Assembly (NCBI GenBank): GCA_025094145.1
Contig: JALLLS010000069.1
Location: 1 to 64,000, forward strand
Origin: Spinellus fusiger
Lineage: Eukaryota > Mucoromycota > Mucoromycetes > Mucorales > Phycomycetaceae
Direction: 5' to 3'
Length of the DNA: 64,000 nucleotides
A model generated the notes under the pieces. The model saw only the letters and a program-made list of their open reading frames with translations, did no database searches and was not told where the DNA came from. Both the position numbers and the translations under genes were made by a program. Shown piece after piece: positions 62,110 to 64,000 of this stretch; the first letter of the stretch is position 1; each line of letters begins with the position of its first letter.

Positions 62110-63228
62110 ATGCCATTTGAATCATGCCTGTCTATCAAAGACGCAAACGGACGACACATTAGTCTTTTGAATGAGCCATCGAAGCAGTCATTGCTTAGAG
62201 CCCATCTTCAAGAATTCAGTCCAAATACGTCAACTATGGAGAAACTTTCGACTGTAACTTCGAACCGTCGTCGCTACCCTTGCCCTGAACCAACTTGTGA
62301 CAAGAGCTTCACTACTAGGTAAAAAAAAAGACATTAGAAGACATTAGAAGACATTAGAAGAGATCGAATTTTATGTCTAGAATCCAACCCATACTTACAT
62401 TATTATTCTGTTGATAGTGGTCATCTTGCTAGACACAACAGAATTCATACAGGAGAGAAAAACTTCCAGTGTCTGTACCCTGGCTGTCTTTCTCGCTTTT
62501 CACGCCAAGACAATATGATGCAACATTATCGAACCCATACATCACCCAAATCGAGAAGATACTTTCACCAAAGATGTCATCACCAATTTATTAATCAACC
62601 ATACCATAAGATGGACACTCCTCTTCTCCATTGCCATTCACGTATATGCTCTGATAACTCCTACAAAGCTCGCTCTTTGGATATGCAACATGACAATGAG
62701 CGTTCCTATGGTCCAGCACCTGTCAATACAATTGGACATTACCCCATAATACCCCATGACCCTCATGGCAGAAGAAACACTATTAGTAATGTTCATCTAT
62801 TCCAAGAACCTTATTTCTCTGTGCCACCTCCATGTGCGCCTCCAGCCTCCTATGCATACCCCTATGAAGCCGATGCTGATCCACCAAACTATAGTTCATA
62901 TTTGCCAAAGATTCAATCTTTAGAGCCCTCCAGAGACAAACTGCCCAGCATTATTACTAGTTCTCTTCCTCATAGTCGTTCCATGTCTTCGAACTCCTCT
63001 ACGCCCACCTCATTTTCATTTTCTCCTTCTCCTCTTTCTCCGATTCACTCATTGCCTCTTCCACTACTCACCCCTTACCAACAAGCCGAGACCTCTTTTG
63101 AAGAATCCTCTGACTGCTTGCCATTGAAGCCCCTTGGCTATCCCCCTTTCATAAAGAACGAAGCACAAGTCTACCCTTACTTTGACACTTATTACCCAAT
63201 CAATTACACTGTTAGCTCCTTTGCTTAG
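62110..63228 (+). CDS. C2H2 zinc-finger transcription factor, Nrg1-like
   Basis: Two exons, 62110-62318 and 62418-63228, phase-2 intron of 99 bp, 339 residues. Two adjacent C2H2 fingers: YPCPEPTCDKSFTTRSGHLA (split by the intron; the joined codon gives TTSGHLARHNRIHTGEK) and FQCLYPGCLSRFSRQDNMMQ followed by HYRTH. The linker HTGEKN and the finger-2 form GC-SRFSRxDN-QHYRTH are the signature of yeast Nrg1/Nrg2, repressors of glucose-repressed and filamentation genes. That role here is inference. The rest is low-complexity Pro/Ser/Tyr-rich, ending NYTVSSFA. The leader is long and pyrimidine-rich. The intron carries an 11-bp tandem repeat. Confidence 0.88.
62330..62364. repeat. 11-bp tandem repeat in the intron of the zinc-finger gene
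   Basis: GACATTAGAAG repeated three times right after the splice donor. It enlarges the intron without touching the donor or acceptor. Confidence 0.8.
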
Positions 63229-64000
63229 GTGAATGAGATAAGCAAGAATGTTCTTTCTCTTCACCTAAATCTACAGCATCTAACTCTCTTCATGAAACAA
63301 CCTATCATCTTTACCATCATCCCTCTTCTTTCTTCTTCTTTCTTCTTCTATTTACTTGTCTTATCTCTCAATCATACATGTATATGCCATTCATTCCCAC
63401 TTCAACCCATCTTTTAGGCCTATTTATTTCTTTATGTTTTCTTCTTCTTTCTATCTACTAGATATATTGCAGAAGGAAAAAAGTGTGTTTATTTTCTGTT
63501 TTTGATTTTTTAACTTAGTTATTTCTGCATGTTTTATATTTTTTCATTCTTCTTTTTTTTACTTTGTATGCTTTAAAGAAACAACAACAGCACATACATA
63601 CATCTTTTATGTTCATACATAGTCAATAAAAGTCAATCCATTCAATCCATTCAACCTATTCAACCTATTCAATCTGTAGCTTCTGTTCTCTTCTAATCTA
63701 TTATGCTATTGGTTGCACTGATTCTCTTTCTCCACGTGAACCCTTATTATTTACAAGTTGTACATGCAAAAAAGTATCCATGCATTCCCTAATAACTATA
63801 TAAAGCAGGAAGTGTATTGCTAGATAACAATGGACCTTGTTTGTGTTGCGCTACACACTTTGTTTACACAGGTTCAATCAAGATCATTATATTAATAGGA
63901 TACAGAAAACTATATTAAAAAAATAACTCGATCTTTTTTTAGTATTTAGGATCGCCCCGCCATGAACTCAGATTACAACACTGGGTAAACATATGGTAAG
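63229..64000. other. 3' flank of the zinc-finger gene to window end
   Basis: Pyrimidine-rich 3' untranslated-type sequence, a tandem 10-bp pattern based on CATTCAACCT (about 63635-63675) with AATAAA at 63626, then spacer. No gene start seen before the window ends. Confidence 0.45.

Noticed and set aside
1..64000. tRNA, rRNA, riboswitch or CRISPR features
   Set aside because: Scanning by eye for T-loop-like GTTCNANNC and long structured blocks gave nothing convincing; a covariance-model search would be decisive and was not possible here.

Overview
The window looks like nuclear DNA of an early-diverging filamentous fungus, most likely Mucoromycota/Mucorales. It is AT-rich. Its genes carry many short introns (mostly about 40-110 bp, GTAAGT-like donors, YAG acceptors). 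The proteins are fungal: a long-chain alcohol oxidase, a Tgl1/Yeh-type lipase, a Ski2 helicase and an Nrg1-like zinc-finger factor. The repeats (LINE, Tc1, MULE and small TA-flanked elements) fit mucoralean genomes. No organism name can be fixed from the sequence alone.

Layout. 1-26 kb is a transposon-rich stretch with two ordinary genes: a GMC long-chain alcohol oxidase (4077-6475, -) and a small secreted double-psi beta-barrel protein (18124-18578, +) whose reading frame is apparently broken. Around them lie LINE copies (1-1440, 7060-7560, 9846-11640, 12713-15558, 19024-19612, 19843-19896), Tc1/mariner pseudogenes (2480-3430, 12270-12712, 20080-20470), a decayed Mutator-like element with 31-bp terminal inverted repeats (20471-23120), a solo-LTR-like repeat (1465-1970), and a family of elements without a recognisable transposase, with termini beginning CACACC and mostly TA at the junctions (8332-9780, 15559-15744, 24500-25526, 49259-49836, 57975-58117). 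A serine-recombinase-like fragment lies at 23546-24424.

26-54 kb is the gene-rich core: an acid/steryl-ester lipase (-), a STRIP/Far11 STRIPAK subunit (-), the CAF-1 large subunit Cac1 (+, divergent from STRIP across about 330 bp), the Ski2 RNA helicase (-, convergent with Cac1 with only 68 bp between stop codons), a ThrE/Prm10-type transporter (+), an F-box/LRR gene with an apparent disruption (+), the G-patch spliceosome-disassembly factor TFIP11/Ntr1 (+), and an uncharacterised two-segment membrane protein (-).

54-64 kb is again repeat-rich and gene-poor, and ends with an Nrg1-like C2H2 transcription factor (62110-63228, +).

The genes do not form a pathway. They are independent housekeeping and regulatory genes: chromatin assembly, mRNA decay, splicing, signalling scaffold and lipid metabolism. 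I do not see a clear new multi-gene system. The most interesting items are the LINE 3' copies (one with a perfect 12-bp target-site duplication and a conserved terminal stem-loop), the TA-flanked element family without a visible transposase, the degenerate serine-recombinase-like gene, and three host genes with frame anomalies. Exon coordinates were worked out by hand from splice consensus and phase and should be treated as models.
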